A stretch of DNA of 64,000 nucleotides. It comes from Carettochelys insculpta. Its lineage: Eukaryota; Chordata; Testudines; Carettochelyidae. Shown in pieces: positions 28,753 through 38,355 of the stretch. Location: positions 269,615,798-269,679,797 of the forward strand of contig NC_134138.1 of assembly GCF_033958435.1 (NCBI RefSeq), given 5' to 3'. The translations under genes and the position numbers were made by a program. Position 1 is the stretch's first letter; each line of letters opens with the position of its first letter. The notes under the pieces are model-generated. The model searched no databases and was not told where the DNA came from. It was given only the letters and a program-made list of their open reading frames with translations.

Positions 28753-29216
28753 TCTCCTCTTGGTTCTGGGTGCACAGTCCACGCAGTGCTGTGTACTGCT
28801 CTGCTGGGCTGTGTGTGTGCAGGGTGGATGTGTTTGGGAGGGGCCCCTTAAGGGCGCTGCTGGCTGTGTGACCCGGAAGGGCTTGTCAGCCACGTGACCC
28901 TGTGCGTGATGTTTCCCATCTGCTTATTTCAAGATAGCCCATTTTCCAGTGTGGACGCTGTCTTTCGAAAAACGGAGGGTGTTCTTTCAAAATAGCGGAT
29001 CAGCACAGCGTTTTGTGTGTGTAGCCGCGCTATTTCGAAATCCCTTATCTCCATTTTCTTTTTCAATGTTCCCCCTTTCGAAATTTCTTTGTAGTGTAGA
29101 CACAGCCACTGTCTCATTTTTCTGCAGTTAATGGGAGATGAGTGAATGCATATAGTGAACAGAAGGAAGAGTCTGTGCTGAGGCTGACTGATGCAAATAG
29201 GACCCTGTTATGCTCC

Positions 29217-30036
29217 CCAGGCTAACAAAACAGTTTGCATGTTACTGAAGAGGAATTTTCACACTACTTTAGAAAGAGAGGCTGCTGAACTCTCTTTTAT
29301 ACTCAAATTCAACACATTAACATGTGGTTTGAACTGGGATGTGAATTTTCTGGGTCATTATACGGGCTCTTTTGCAAACTTGGCTTAATCTAATTCTTGA
29401 CTCATCCCCCCCTGCCCCTCTACTCTCTGATTTGCTCACCTTGATAATGTTTTTCTGATTTGTTAACCTTGATTACTATTTTTGGTTCTCTGTGCCTTAA
29501 ATATTGAGTCTGTTCTGGTATGGTTATGGTCTGAAGAAGTGGGTCTGTCCCACGAAAGTTCACCTAATAAATTATTTTGTTAGGGTGTGTCTACACTTGC
29601 ATTCCTCTTTTGAAAGAGGTATGCAAATGAGGTGCATCAGAAATGCAAATGAGGTATAAATGTGCATACTTGACACTTTATTTGCATATTCTAATTTCAA
29701 AAGAGCTTTTTTCAAAAGAAGAAAGCCAGTGTAGATGCTGCTTTTTCAAAAGTAAACCCCATCTTCAAAAGAATCCTTCTTCCCTTTATTTAATGGGAAG
29801 AAGGAGTCTTTGGAAGACGGGGTTTGCTTTCAAAAGAGCAGCGTCTACACTGGCTTTCGTCTTTTGAAAGAAGCTCTTTCAAAATTAGAATAGACAAATG
29901 AGGTGTCAAATATGCAAATTTATACCTAATTTGCATTTTCAAATTACCTCATTTGCATGTCTCTTTTGAAAGAGGAATGCAAGTGTAGACACACCCTTAG
30001 TCTTTAAAGTGCTATTTTACTGCTTTTTTTGTTTTG
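29217..30036 (+). mobile_element. Penelope-like element 3' end, interrupted by a MITE
   Basis: Plus-strand PLE covering the end of the endonuclease ORF and the tail. At 29242-29385 it reads KRNFHTTLEREAAELSF and ILKFNTLTCGLNWDVNFLGHYTGSFANLA in parts, homologous to the last 50 residues of the PLE at 16008. The tail GTCTGAAGAAGTGGGTCTGTCCCACGAAAG follows at about 29530. The tail is cut at 29582 by the MITE 29583-29996 and resumes TTAGTCTTTAAAGTGCTATTTTACTGC. Confidence 0.8.
29583..29996. mobile_element. Foldback Harbinger MITE, TTA duplication
   Basis: 414 bp, an almost perfect inverted repeat over its whole length: ends GGGTGTGTCTACACTTGCAT and the exact reverse complement, arms of about 200 bp meeting near 29790. 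Flanked by TTA at 29580-29582 and 29997-29999, the canonical Harbinger target. It lies in a PLE tail whose sequence is restored by removing it. Repeated ATTTGCAT octamers and TCTTTTGAAAGA motifs occur in the arms. Relatives at 30935 and 35147. Confidence 0.88.
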
Positions 30037-30934
30037 AAAACACACCCAGTGCTGCTTGGTATCACACACAGAATCTTCCAAAATCCTGGAATGGATTGTG
30101 TGGCTATGGAAGGGGTAGCAGGCTACAGTACAGCAAAAAATCATGACCTTTGGTCTTACTACTTAAATTTCCCATCAATCCAGGCTTTCATCCAGAAATA
30201 TTTTTCTGTGACATAAACACTTATGTATTTAGAAAAAAAAAGCAGGATAACTGAAGCTTTCCTGCAATAGACTTAGTGACCAAGTGATAACATACTGTTA
30301 CCATAAGTACACAGAGCATTATTGGTAATGGAGAATCTCAAAGCACTTTATGACCAAAGTATAGGCAGGAACTTGCTTACTGCAGACACAAAGCCCCCCC
30401 CCGCATAAAAGAAAGCCTGACAGCTGTCTAAAAGCACACACTGCTGACCAGGCCACAGTGTAGGACAGGAGCTGGAAAAGGACGTTGCAGCAAACAGAAA
30501 GCACAGAAGATTTTTAGGTTAGGACACAGTGTATTAAGGGGCGCTGGAATCTGGTCAGTGCTCTGGGATATGTGTTCATGTCCCACAGAAACCCAAACTG
30601 AGCCTCAAATAGTAAGAGTCAGATAAAGTTGAATAAAACTAATCTTTTTGCCTTCCGCACACCTCCCAATGTAGTTACATGTTAACAGTTGCATCAAAAA
30701 GAAAAGAAGGCATAATGGCAGGGTCAGTACTGCTCCTGGGCCCCAGACCTCTGTTCAGTCCACAGTCCCACAGTATGAGGCCCACTTGCCCTTGCCAGGG
30801 TTCAGGTGTTGGTCCCTTGGCTCAAGGGCAGCAGGTAACCCCTGGTCCAACTGGGCTGAGTCTGTCCCAGCTGGGCCCTGATGTTACCAGGAGCTGGGAG
30901 CTCCAACCACTCCTTGCAGGAGCTCTTCACCCTG
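30037..30934. other. No gene recognised
   Basis: No exon or repeat family identified. Confidence 0.35.
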
Positions 30935-31350
30935 CTGTCTCTGATGCCGATGCTCCGATGCTTTCGAAAGAGGAATGCAAAGGAGGGAAATCAAAAATGC
31001 AAAGGAGACACTGATTTACATATCATGTGCTTCATTTGCATCTCTTTTCGGGTGAGATTCTTTTGCAAGGACAAAAGCAGTGGAGACGGGGTGCTTTTGA
31101 AAGTAAAACCCATCTTCGAAAGAACTCTTCTTCCTATTTTGTTTCAGGAAGAAGGATTCTTTCGAAGATGGGGTTTATTTTCAAAAGAGCCCCATCTACA
31201 CTGCTTTTTTTTCTTTCGAAAGAATCTCTTCCAAAAAGAGATTATGCAAATGAAGTGTTCAATATGTAAATCAAAGCCTCATTTGCATTTTTGATTTCTT
31301 TCATTTGCATTCCTCTTTTGAAAGAGGAGTGCAAGTGTAGACACAGCCTA
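30935..31350. mobile_element. Foldback Harbinger MITE, worn left end
   Basis: Same family as 29583-29996: centre GAAGAACTCTTCTTCC...GGAAGAAGGATTCTTTCGAAG, flanked by AACCCATCTTC / GAAGATGGGGTTT arms and CATTTGCATTCCTCTTTTG at the right. The right end CAAGTGTAGACACAGCC is intact, but the left terminus is diverged (GCTGTCTCTGATGC). No clear duplication. Confidence 0.65.
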
Positions 31351-31604
31351 AGACTCCTCCCCCAACCTCCTCTTTCACTCTCTCCCCTCTCCCTACTGGC
31401 GGGGCAGGTGGGGCCGGGGAGAGGAGGCTTTTTAAAAGGCCTGTGGCATCCTCAGTTGGGACCAGCTGGCTCTAATTGTTTTATAGCAGGCTTTTCCCTA
31501 CTGCTTCTGTAACCCACACACCTAGGTGTGGTTAACTGCCCCATGTAGTGGTACCTAGACTACATCACAGAGAAAGTATGTGTTCTCTACAGCCTAAGCT
31601 GAGA
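31351..31604. other. Unassigned GC-rich sequence
   Basis: Contains CTTTTTAAAAGGCC near 31430, a possible weak TATA-like site in an LTR-like context. No gene seen. Confidence 0.25.
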
Positions 31605-31680
31605 GCCAGCTGGCTTTTAGCTCAAGCTGCAGAGGGGCCTGTACTAAGCTCCAGAGATCCCAGGTTTGAGCCTTCCTGTA
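31605..31680 (+). repeat. tRNA-like SINE relic
   Basis: GCTTTTAGCTCAAGCTGCAGAGG followed by CTGTACTAAGCTCCAGAGATCCCAGGTTTGAGCC (given in overlapping parts) has a D-arm-like A box and a T-arm-like GGTTTGAGCC B box. Too diverged to be a working tRNA. Confidence 0.4.
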
Positions 31681-32213
31681 AGCAGCTCCACTCCTACTCA
31701 GCCTGTAATAGCACCTGAGCTGCAAGGGCTGTTTTTTCTTTTTAGAGCTGCCTCTCTCCCCTTGGAAGCTAGCCCTCAGGCCTGACCCTGTCACACTATG
31801 TAAGTTAGAATGTAAGTAAATGATATTGTTCTCAACAACACTGACGGACTTTTCTATAGGAATGTGAAGGAAGGCTATTCATGCAGATTAATACTAATTA
31901 GTGGTATTATATGACAACTGCACCAAAATATTTAATCAACCTACACATTCAATCTCTGTATGGGGGTTCTGCTTTTTCCAGGGTTTACAAATCCCACAGA
32001 TCATTAATGGGGGCCCAGAATAACACCAGAGCTCAGGCCAGCTCCCCGTTGGCATAATTCACCATAGTTCCATGGATTCACTGGAATAAGGCTGAACTTG
32101 TTGCAATTGTTATCACCCAGCACTTACAGGGCACTTTCCATCTGTAGATCTTAAAGCATAGGTGCCAACCCCATGCATGCTCTGGGGCTGGCATTGGAAT
32201 GATGAGTGCGAAG
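31681..32213. other. No gene recognised
   Basis: Nothing identified beyond short A- and T-rich stretches. Confidence 0.35.
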
Positions 32214-32401
32214 CAATGTTCCCTCTCATTTTTTTCCATCCATGTGCAGAATACACTTTGTTATGTGTCCTGAGGCATGTGCAGATGTGTGGCACCAGTA
32301 GAAAAACAAGTTGCCCACTGTGGGCACTCTGCTAATCAGCTGGTTGGCGTTTAAATCTCTGCTGGGTGGCTTCCCAAGTGCTCACCTTACAGGGAACACT
32401 G
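32214..32401. mobile_element. Short hAT MITE (CAGTGTTCCCTCTAA family), copy 2
   Basis: Starts CAATGTTCCCTCTCATTTTTTTCC, in two overlapping parts, and ends CAGGGAACACTG. Flanking octamers GTGCGAAG and GTGCTGAG match at 6 of 8. Internal GATGTG, GCTAATCAGCTGGTTGGC and AATCTCTGC landmarks as in copy 1. Confidence 0.75.
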
Positions 32402-32632
32402 GTGCTGAGCTCCCACCGATGGGCCTCTCCTCACCAACTCCTGGCTCCCTGTGCCTCTGGCATGCTGCTTACCAGCTAATGCCAGTATGTTGGAGGCAGT
32501 GGGGGAGAAGGGGTGGAGCAGGAGGTGGGGTGGAGATGGGTCTGGGCACCACGTGGGAGGGGCAGGACCAGTGCCTTCCATTTAGATTGTGTCCCTCCCC
32601 TGACAGGCAGGTACCAGTTGAATATGGGGCAC

Positions 32633-33128
32633 TGTGATAGGGCCTCCTGCCTTGCCCCTCTTCCAAGGGGATCCACCCCCTAGTGGCGCTCTCCTGTTAG
32701 TAGCCTTACACGGCTTAGTAACTCCGTCAATCAGGCCTTAGTGGCCAAGTCCTTTGAGGTCAGGCCTAGCGGCCTAGTCGCTCCCCTTCAATGCCTTACT
32801 CCCTGGAACATTTCCCCTGTGACTCTGTGCACCTTCTGGGCCTCTACCTCAGGGTCTGCAGTTTGGGAGGAGTCAGGCTGGAGCCTTCCGTCAGATCGCC
32901 TTATCCTGCCCAGCACTGCCCTATCTAAGGTGCTAGCTCCCTCCAGGAGCTGGTTCTGCACATCACCTGGTCCAGATCCAGCTCCTTATACGCAAGGCGG
33001 CTCCAACAAGCTGTCCTCTGACTGGTTCCCCCCAGGATCGCTTCCCTCATTGGCTGTTGGAGCTGCGCACGCTCCCCCAGCCAGCCATAACCCTTTCCTT
33101 GGAGTAGGAGGACACTCACCCCACTACA
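32633..33128. repeat. Solo-LTR-like repeat
   Basis: About 496 bp beginning TG (TGTGATAGGGCC) and ending CA (CACTCACCCCACTACA), flanked by GGCAC and GGCGC, a 5-bp duplication with one mismatch. This is what a solo LTR of an endogenous retrovirus-like element would look like. A 5'-incomplete relative lies at 6787-7065. No internal retroviral genes and no clear poly(A) signal seen. Orientation uncertain. Confidence 0.45.
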
Positions 33129-33224
33129 GGCGCTCTTGGAAGAGGGGCAGAATAAGGGCAGGAAGAAGTCAAGTGGGGGTGAGGCATTGGGGGAAGGGGT
33201 AGAGTGGAGGTGGGGCCTGGGTGA

Positions 33225-33362
33225 TCAGTATCATTACCCCCATGTTACAAAGGGGGTGACTGAGGCACAGAGCATGGCATTGACTGGCTCAGGTCATCCT
33301 GTAGAAGCAGAATAGAGACCCCAACCCAGTGCTCTGTCCACTAAGTCAAATTGCCTCCAGCT
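33225..33362 (-). repeat. MIR SINE
   Basis: On plus: CCCCCATGTTACAAAGGGGGTGACTGAGGCACAGAG (in parts) and ending CAGTGCTCTGTCCACTAAGTC, which is the reverse of the MIR tRNA-like head and core. Old, diverged copy. Confidence 0.65.
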
Positions 33363-33365
33363 ACT

Positions 33366-34925
33366 TGCCAACCAATTTACACCAGTGGAGCACTAAATCC
33401 TGGTCTTCCTGAGGTATTTCTATCATCCAAGAGCTGGAATACCCACATCTTTCATTGTGTTATGCCACTAGGTTCATTTCTGAAGCATTAAAGAAGCTTG
33501 TGAGAGTAATCACCTGGGGTGGGGTTTTCCACCCTACTCAGTGTTGGCCAAACTCCATTTCCAGTGAAGTCAGTGGTAAAACTCCCACTGATTTAATGGC
33601 AGCAGAGTTAGGATACTGCTGAATTAATTCCAGACCAGGGCAGCCAATAAGATTCTCTGATGCCAGTGGCCATCCATGTATAATGCACTGTTTTCAAATT
33701 TCATGGGTGAGTGGGTGACAGAATGCTTTAAGTCTCTGTGGCTAGAAGCCAACAAGAGTAAAGGAGCTGAGGGAATATCTCTTTTGGTCAGTGGCTTATA
33801 TCTCTGCAGCTCAAGAACCAGCATTTAGTGCTCAGCTGGAAAGGTTTGTGAATGATTTCTATAGTAAATGTGTGCGTGTGTGTGCGTGTGTATGTGTGTG
33901 TGTGTGTGCGTGTGTGTGCGCATGCAGCCCATGAGTTCCTCACACGCATCTCCCATGGTTGGGAGCCAAAGCACTTGTAAAGTAACATCCTCACGCTGCA
34001 GGAATGAGAGCAAAGGGCAGTCTCCTTCCCCTAGCCAGGTAACTAGGAGATTCTTCCACCTCTGCTGAAGCTAGGAGGGGAAATTTGAGTTGAGGCTAAC
34101 TCTCACAACAATTCAGCCTTCCTAAAAATCTCCTGTCAGCTCCATAAATACTATACAGCGTGAAAAACCACTTGATTGCACTGAAACCCCAGCGGGTCTA
34201 GTAAAATACTTGCTGGAGGGAGGAAACACAGAGATCTGGGTTGGAGCCAGGCACTGTTGTTTGGTGTACACAAAAAGGGTTTCTATGGATTCTATTAATA
34301 AGCCATAGTGATTATAGATGAGGTCGTCAGATGTGAACCTCTTCGGAGAGCTCCTTGGGTTGTGCTTCTATTAGTTTGACAGGCAATGATTCTCACTTTC
34401 TTGCAGCAACTAATCATTAAAAGCTAAGGAGAAGCCGGTGAGGTTTAGGATTTTTTCAGGGTGGGGGTAAGGAAAGAGGCTGGGAAGTGCTCAACTATGA
34501 TATCTGTACCAATGCTACAGACCTTACATCTGTCCTTTCCTTCCCTCCCACATCCATCCAGTTAGGGTGAAATAAAATCTGAAGACTCTGCCTCACTTGA
34601 ACACAATTCGTAGGTCTTGGGTGGGATTTAAAACCATAGGCTGTGTGCTGGGCCATCTGTACAAGGGTAAATTTCACCCTTAAAGCACAGCAGACTGCAG
34701 ACCCATGCTGAATTGCCTTTAAAATGGGGGCAAGGGGGATGACAATGGAGCCCTGGAAAGCACAGTGTAAATTTAAAGTTACACCAGGGAAGCCCTGGAA
34801 GCCTCAATGCAGGTTATAAGACAGGCTATTGAAGCAAAATTTTGACACTCCTCTCCTTGCTGCAATCACAAGGATGGGATAACTGAGAATTAGGTCCCAT
34901 GTTTTTAGTGTTTTCAGCTCACCAT
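33366..34925. other. No gene; TG-rich microsatellite at 33868-33921
   Basis: The only notable feature is the (TG)n/(TGCG)n tract, which also creates spurious Cys/Val and Thr/His frames on the two strands. No exon identified. Confidence 0.4.
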
Positions 34926-34980
34926 GAAACCTAATAAATTTGTTGATCTCTGTAGTGCCACAGGACTGCTTGTTGTTCCA
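34926..34980 (+). mobile_element. Penelope-like element tail fragment
   Basis: CTAATAAATTTGTTGATCTCTGTAGTGCCACAGGACTGCTTGTTGTT, in parts, matches the middle of the PLE tail. About 55 bp survive. Confidence 0.5.
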
Positions 34981-35146
34981 CAAGGGAAGTGGGGCAATAC
35001 CAAAGCAAATGAAATAACTCAACCCCCACTGGCATTGCTGTCACACAGAGAAGGTCTGTTACACACTGGGTTGCGATACCGGGATGCAGGGGTCAGTCCT
35101 CTGGCCTGTGCTGTGTCTGTCAGAGCAGAGAGGTCCCCTTGTAATG
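34981..35146. other. Short unassigned stretch
   Basis: Nothing recognised. Confidence 0.3.
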
Positions 35147-35582
35147 GCTGTGGCTACACTACATTCCCCTTTCAGAAGGGGAATACAAATAAGGCTAATT
35201 GGAAATGCTAATGAGGTGCTAATTTACATATCACATGCCTCCTTTGCATAATGACAGCCACTTGCTGTTCTGAAGTGTTGTTTTCAGAAAAAAAAAAACT
35301 AGCAGTGGAGATGGAGTTCACTCGAAAACAAAGCCTGTTTTCAAAAGAACCCTTCTTCCTGAAAAATATGAGGAAGAGGGTGATTTTGAAAGTGGGCTTC
35401 CCTTCAAATGAACGCAATCTACACTGCTTTTTTTTTTTTCCGAAAACAGCACTTCTGGAACAGCAAATGGCCACCCTTATGCAAATGAGGTGCATTATTC
35501 TCAACTCAGTGCCTCATTTGCATTTCTGATCAACCATATTTGCATTCCTCTTCCAAAAGGGGAATGTAGTGTAGCTGCAGCC
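35147..35582. mobile_element. Foldback Harbinger MITE
   Basis: 436 bp. GGCTGTGGCTACACTACATT at the left is inverted at the right (AATGTAGTGTAGCTGCAGCC). The arms contain TATGCAAATGAGG / CCTCATTTGCAT and central TTCAAAAGAACCCTTCTTCC and GAGGAAGAGGGTGATTTTGAA. Same architecture as 29583-29996 but more diverged. No clear 3-bp duplication. Confidence 0.7.
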
Positions 35583-35847
35583 AGTGTGATGGAGAAGGCT
35601 GACTTGAACTTTGTCATTATTATCTATGCAGCATTGTACACCCCGGGGCTTCCAAGCCTGGGCTGAATGTCTGTGCTGCATTGTAAAACCCAGGTTTACA
35701 ATACTGCCGCCAGGTCTCCCAGCCATGCTATCATGTCCCTCTTGCACTGTACAGAGATTCAGACTCAGGCCAGCAGCGTCAGGTGCATTCACACTGCAAA
35801 ATAACAGGGCTTAGCCCCAGCTCACAAGGGGATTCTTGGGCTTTGAA

Positions 35848-36042
35848 CAATGTTCCCTCTAATTTCTTCCATCTGCATATGTATTTTTTTTCCAGCCATG
35901 TGTGAAATAAATGTTGTGTGCACTGTGGTATGTGTGAATGTGTGCAACCATGAAACACAAACCTAGTTCTGGATGCTCTGCTAATCAGTTGGTCGGCATT
36001 GGAATCTCTCCTGAGTGGCTGCACAAGTTACAGGGAAGCTTG
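35848..36042. mobile_element. Short hAT MITE (CAGTGTTCCCTCTAA family), copy 3
   Basis: Starts CAATGTTCCCTCTAATTTC and ends CAGGGAAGCTTG. The interior GTGTGCAACCATG, GCTAATCAGTTGGTCGGCA and GAATCTCTCCTGAGTGGCTG match the other copies. Flanking octamers GCTTTGAA / GCTGCGAC are only partly alike. Confidence 0.65.
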
Positions 36043-36119
36043 GCTGCGACCCACCCCTGGCCTCAGCAGAGTTGGGGTTACCAACCCTCTAGGATTGTCC
36101 CTTATGCTCTAGAAATTAA

Positions 36120-36684
36120 TCATTGATTCACAGAACTGGAAGGGACCTCGAGAAGTTGCCAAGTCCATTCCCCTGCTCTCATGGCAGGACCAAGCACCAC
36201 CTAGACCAGCAACCCCAGCACACGTGCCAAATGGCATGTGAGCTGATTTTCACTGGCACATGAGGTGGGAGTCCTGCTCCGCCATGCAGCCTGTAGCTTA
36301 CTTAAAGCCATGGCACCTGTGGATTAACAAAAGATCAGCGAATGCTACCAACCACCTCCTAAATGGGAAAATTCAGAATCTTCCTTTATTAATGAAGCTA
36401 TTGTAAGTAGGCCTATTAGCGACTTTAAAAACTCACCAGCATTCAGACCATACATAGAGGTCCAAAGGTCAAATTTCTGCACTCTGCCACAAAAAGGTTG
36501 CTGACCCCGATCTAGGTCATCCCTGTTAGGTATTTATCCCCCCTGTTCTTAACTATTGCCAATGAGGGAGATTCTAGGACCACCCAGGACAATGTATTCC
36601 CCAACTTTTCTTTAGTCCTGGCTCCCGAAATGTTTCTTAATGTCCAACCTACACCTCCCTATCTGCAATGAAAGCCCATTGGTC
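36120..36684 (-). mobile_element. CR1 LINE 3' portion, interrupted by a hAT
   Basis: Minus-strand CR1 from its 3' end (ACAGAACTGGAAGGGACCTCG on plus, near 36130) to the C-terminal region. Interrupted at 36207-36509 by a hAT and cut at 36685 by a PLE insertion. No open coding segment remains. Confidence 0.7.
36207..36509. mobile_element. hAT-like insertion in CR1
   Basis: Left end CAGCAACCCCAGCACACG and right end AAAAAGGTTGCTGACCCCG form an imperfect inverted repeat (AGCAACC). Flanking octamers ACCTAGAC (36199-36206) and ATCTAGGT (36510-36517) agree at 5 of 8 with three transitions, and CR1 continues directly as CATCCCTG. No coding capacity. Confidence 0.65.
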
Positions 36685-36696
36685 CTTGCCCTAATG

Positions 36697-36866
36697 ATAA
36701 CAAGTCCTCCAGCATAGAACAGAGTAACAGATATTTTGGAGCAGAAGCTTTTCCTGGGGGTCTTTGCCCACGAAAGCTTATGCTCCAAAATATCCGTTAG
36801 TCTTTAAGGTACCACAGGACTTCTTGTTGTTTTTGAAGACACAGACTAACTGGGCTACCCGCGGTA
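36697..36866 (+). mobile_element. Penelope-like element, palindromic double tail
   Basis: Two tail fragments in opposite orientation meet near 36757: left arm ATAACAAGTCCTCC...AACAGATATTTTGGAGCAGAAGC and right arm GGGTCTTTGCCCACGAAAGC, TTATGCTCCAAAATATCCGTTAG, CCACAGGACTTCTTGTTG. It ends GGCTACCCGCGGTA, a mutated CCCCTCTGATA end. Flanked by CTTGCCCTAATG (36685-36696) and CTTGTCCTAATG (36867-36878), a 12-bp duplication with one mismatch. Confidence 0.75.
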
Positions 36867-36899
36867 CTTGTCCTAATGCTGAACGTTTAATTAAAGAGG

Positions 36900-37560
36900 G
36901 CGACAGGTGAGCACGCCCCCAGCAATACCTCCAATCAAAAGAGGCCGCCCCACAGCGGGCTCCTGGGAGCCAGATGCAGGCGCAGCGTGCAGTGTAGCCA
37001 CCCCACGACGGGGCATGTGGGAGAGGCTCTGGTTTTGCTAACCAGGAGTCCACGGGGAAGCGGCACTCAACTCCAGAGGCGGCAAAGAAGGCGGAGCCCG
37101 CTCGCAGCTCCCCGCCCCGCCCCCGGCCTGCGCCCTATTGGCTGCGGCTGTCGGACGTCACCGCTTCCGCCCCCCGCCTGCAGCTGTGCAACAACTGGCC
37201 GCAAAGTTTGCTCGCGCGCCCCCGCCCCCGCCCCCCGCGTCCCGGGCAGCGAGCTGAGCCCCCGGGCGCAACTCTCCGCGCGGCGCCTGCAGCTGCTGCC
37301 CTTGACTCGCGGGGCGGATCCGACGCGGGGACCTGGGGGCGCCCGTGGAGCAGGCGCTGGAGCGGAGCGGAGGCACGATCCGACCGGGAGCTGCTCCGGT
37401 TGCCCTCCGCCGCCTCCCCTCGTTGTTTGCAGCAGCAGCAGCGGAAGGTATCCGCTCTGGAGCGCCAGATGTGAAGCAGGTAAGGCAGGCAGCATCCATC
37501 CGTCCCTTCCAGGTCCTTTGCCGGGCGGCTCCTGTCTCTCTCTGTCCAGGTCCTTTGCAG
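36900..37560 (+). promoter_or_regulatory. CpG island with TATA-less promoter motifs
   Basis: Strongly CpG-rich compared with all flanks, including GCGCGCC, CGCGGCGCC and CGCGGGGCGG clusters. Candidate sites: GC boxes CCCGCCCCGCCCCC at 37111-37124 and CCCCGCCCCCGCCCCCC-type at 37218-37236; an inverted CCAAT box (ATTGG, 37137-37141); a near-consensus CRE (GACGTCAC, 37154-37161). No TATA box seen. This looks like the promoter and first exon of a widely expressed gene on plus, although a bidirectional promoter is possible. Confidence 0.7.
37245..37479 (+). other. Putative first exon, probably 5' UTR, of an unidentified gene
   Basis: The exon end is supported by a strong donor GCAG|GTAAGG with GT at 37480-37481. 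The start is a guess from the spacing after the CRE/CCAAT cluster. An open frame from 37208 to a TGA at 37472 has Arg/Pro/Ala-rich composition typical of CpG islands, and no recognised domain; it stops just before the donor, so I regard the exon as untranslated. ATGTGA at 37469 would be a minimal upstream ORF. The open minus-strand frames (37067-37618, 37158-37943) have the same compositional bias. The gene cannot be named from this exon. Confidence 0.5.
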
Positions 37561-38355
37561 CCCCCGGCTTGGGCAGCAAGTTTGCGTTCTCCTCCCTGGC
37601 CATGAGTTTCCCGTTCATGTGGCATTATTCCAAGCTGGAGGGTTGTAGCCTCCCTCCCGCCGCATATATCCGCACACGCGCTTTGATTGCAGGCTTCCTG
37701 CATTTCCGTGCCCTCTGAGCACTGGTTGCATGGAGTGCCAGGAACAGCGGCTGCTGCCGGGCCCTTAGGAAGCGCCTCTGACGCTTGTTTGGTGCCCATT
37801 CGCGGAGTCCTGGATGTTGACACTGCGAAACAAACACCTGGGTTTTCTGCCGAGCAGGCCCCAGCAGTTGTGCAGTGGTGAGGGGCGGGGAGCTCGGCAG
37901 AACGTTTCAGGTGAACGGCTGGGTGTGCTGCAGGGCAGGACACAGACCTGAACAGGCAGAAATTCCCCCATCCCTTCCCTTTCTCCCAAGAGCAGCTTAA
38001 GTTTCCATGAGGAGATGTTGCTCGAACTTTTCCAGCCTTGGAAGTGAGGCCATTTTTATATAGATCTCACAGATTAACCGATGTATTTAGCTGAAAAGCT
38101 TTTGTACTTTAAAACAGTCCAAGGTCAGAGGGTGGGTGGGAGTAGAGAAAGGGCACAGAAATGCCCATGTGAAATTGCATTCTCTCTGTACACCAGCCTG
38201 GTTGATTAGATCTCTTTGATTCAGGGACCCTGTTCTTGTTTCTTGTTTGGACAGTACATAACACTGTGGGGTCCTGACTGATAATTGTGGCTTCTGGGCT
38301 ATACTTAAATAGAAAGCATAATTCATAGATTATAGGCCCATTAATCTATTATAGC
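37480..38355 (+). other. Start of presumed intron 1
   Basis: CpG content falls off after about 37700. No coding exon recognised in this part. Confidence 0.4.

Larger units (their letters stand above)
25186..29107. mobile_element. PIF/Harbinger DNA transposon with both genes (decayed)
   Basis: 3.92-kb element. The left end GGGTGCTTCTACACTAGC and right end TGTAGTGTAGACACAGCC are inverted repeats, with CTTTCGAAA motifs just inside both. ACA (25183-25185) and ACT (29108-29110) flank it, a 3-bp duplication with one change. It carries a Myb/trihelix-type ORF1 on plus (25639-27180) and a DDE transposase on minus (27418-28752), arranged tail to tail. Two genes of this kind are the standard content of autonomous Harbingers: the Myb-like protein assists nuclear import and end binding of the transposase. 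Both genes are damaged, so this copy is probably no longer autonomous. Confidence 0.85.

Noticed and set aside
33788..34013. Thr/His- and Cys/Val-rich small frames
   Set aside because: Direct translation of the TG microsatellite.
37067..37943. Long plus- and minus-strand frames across the CpG island
   Set aside because: Stop-poor because of high GC; Arg/Pro/Ala-rich without domains on both strands.
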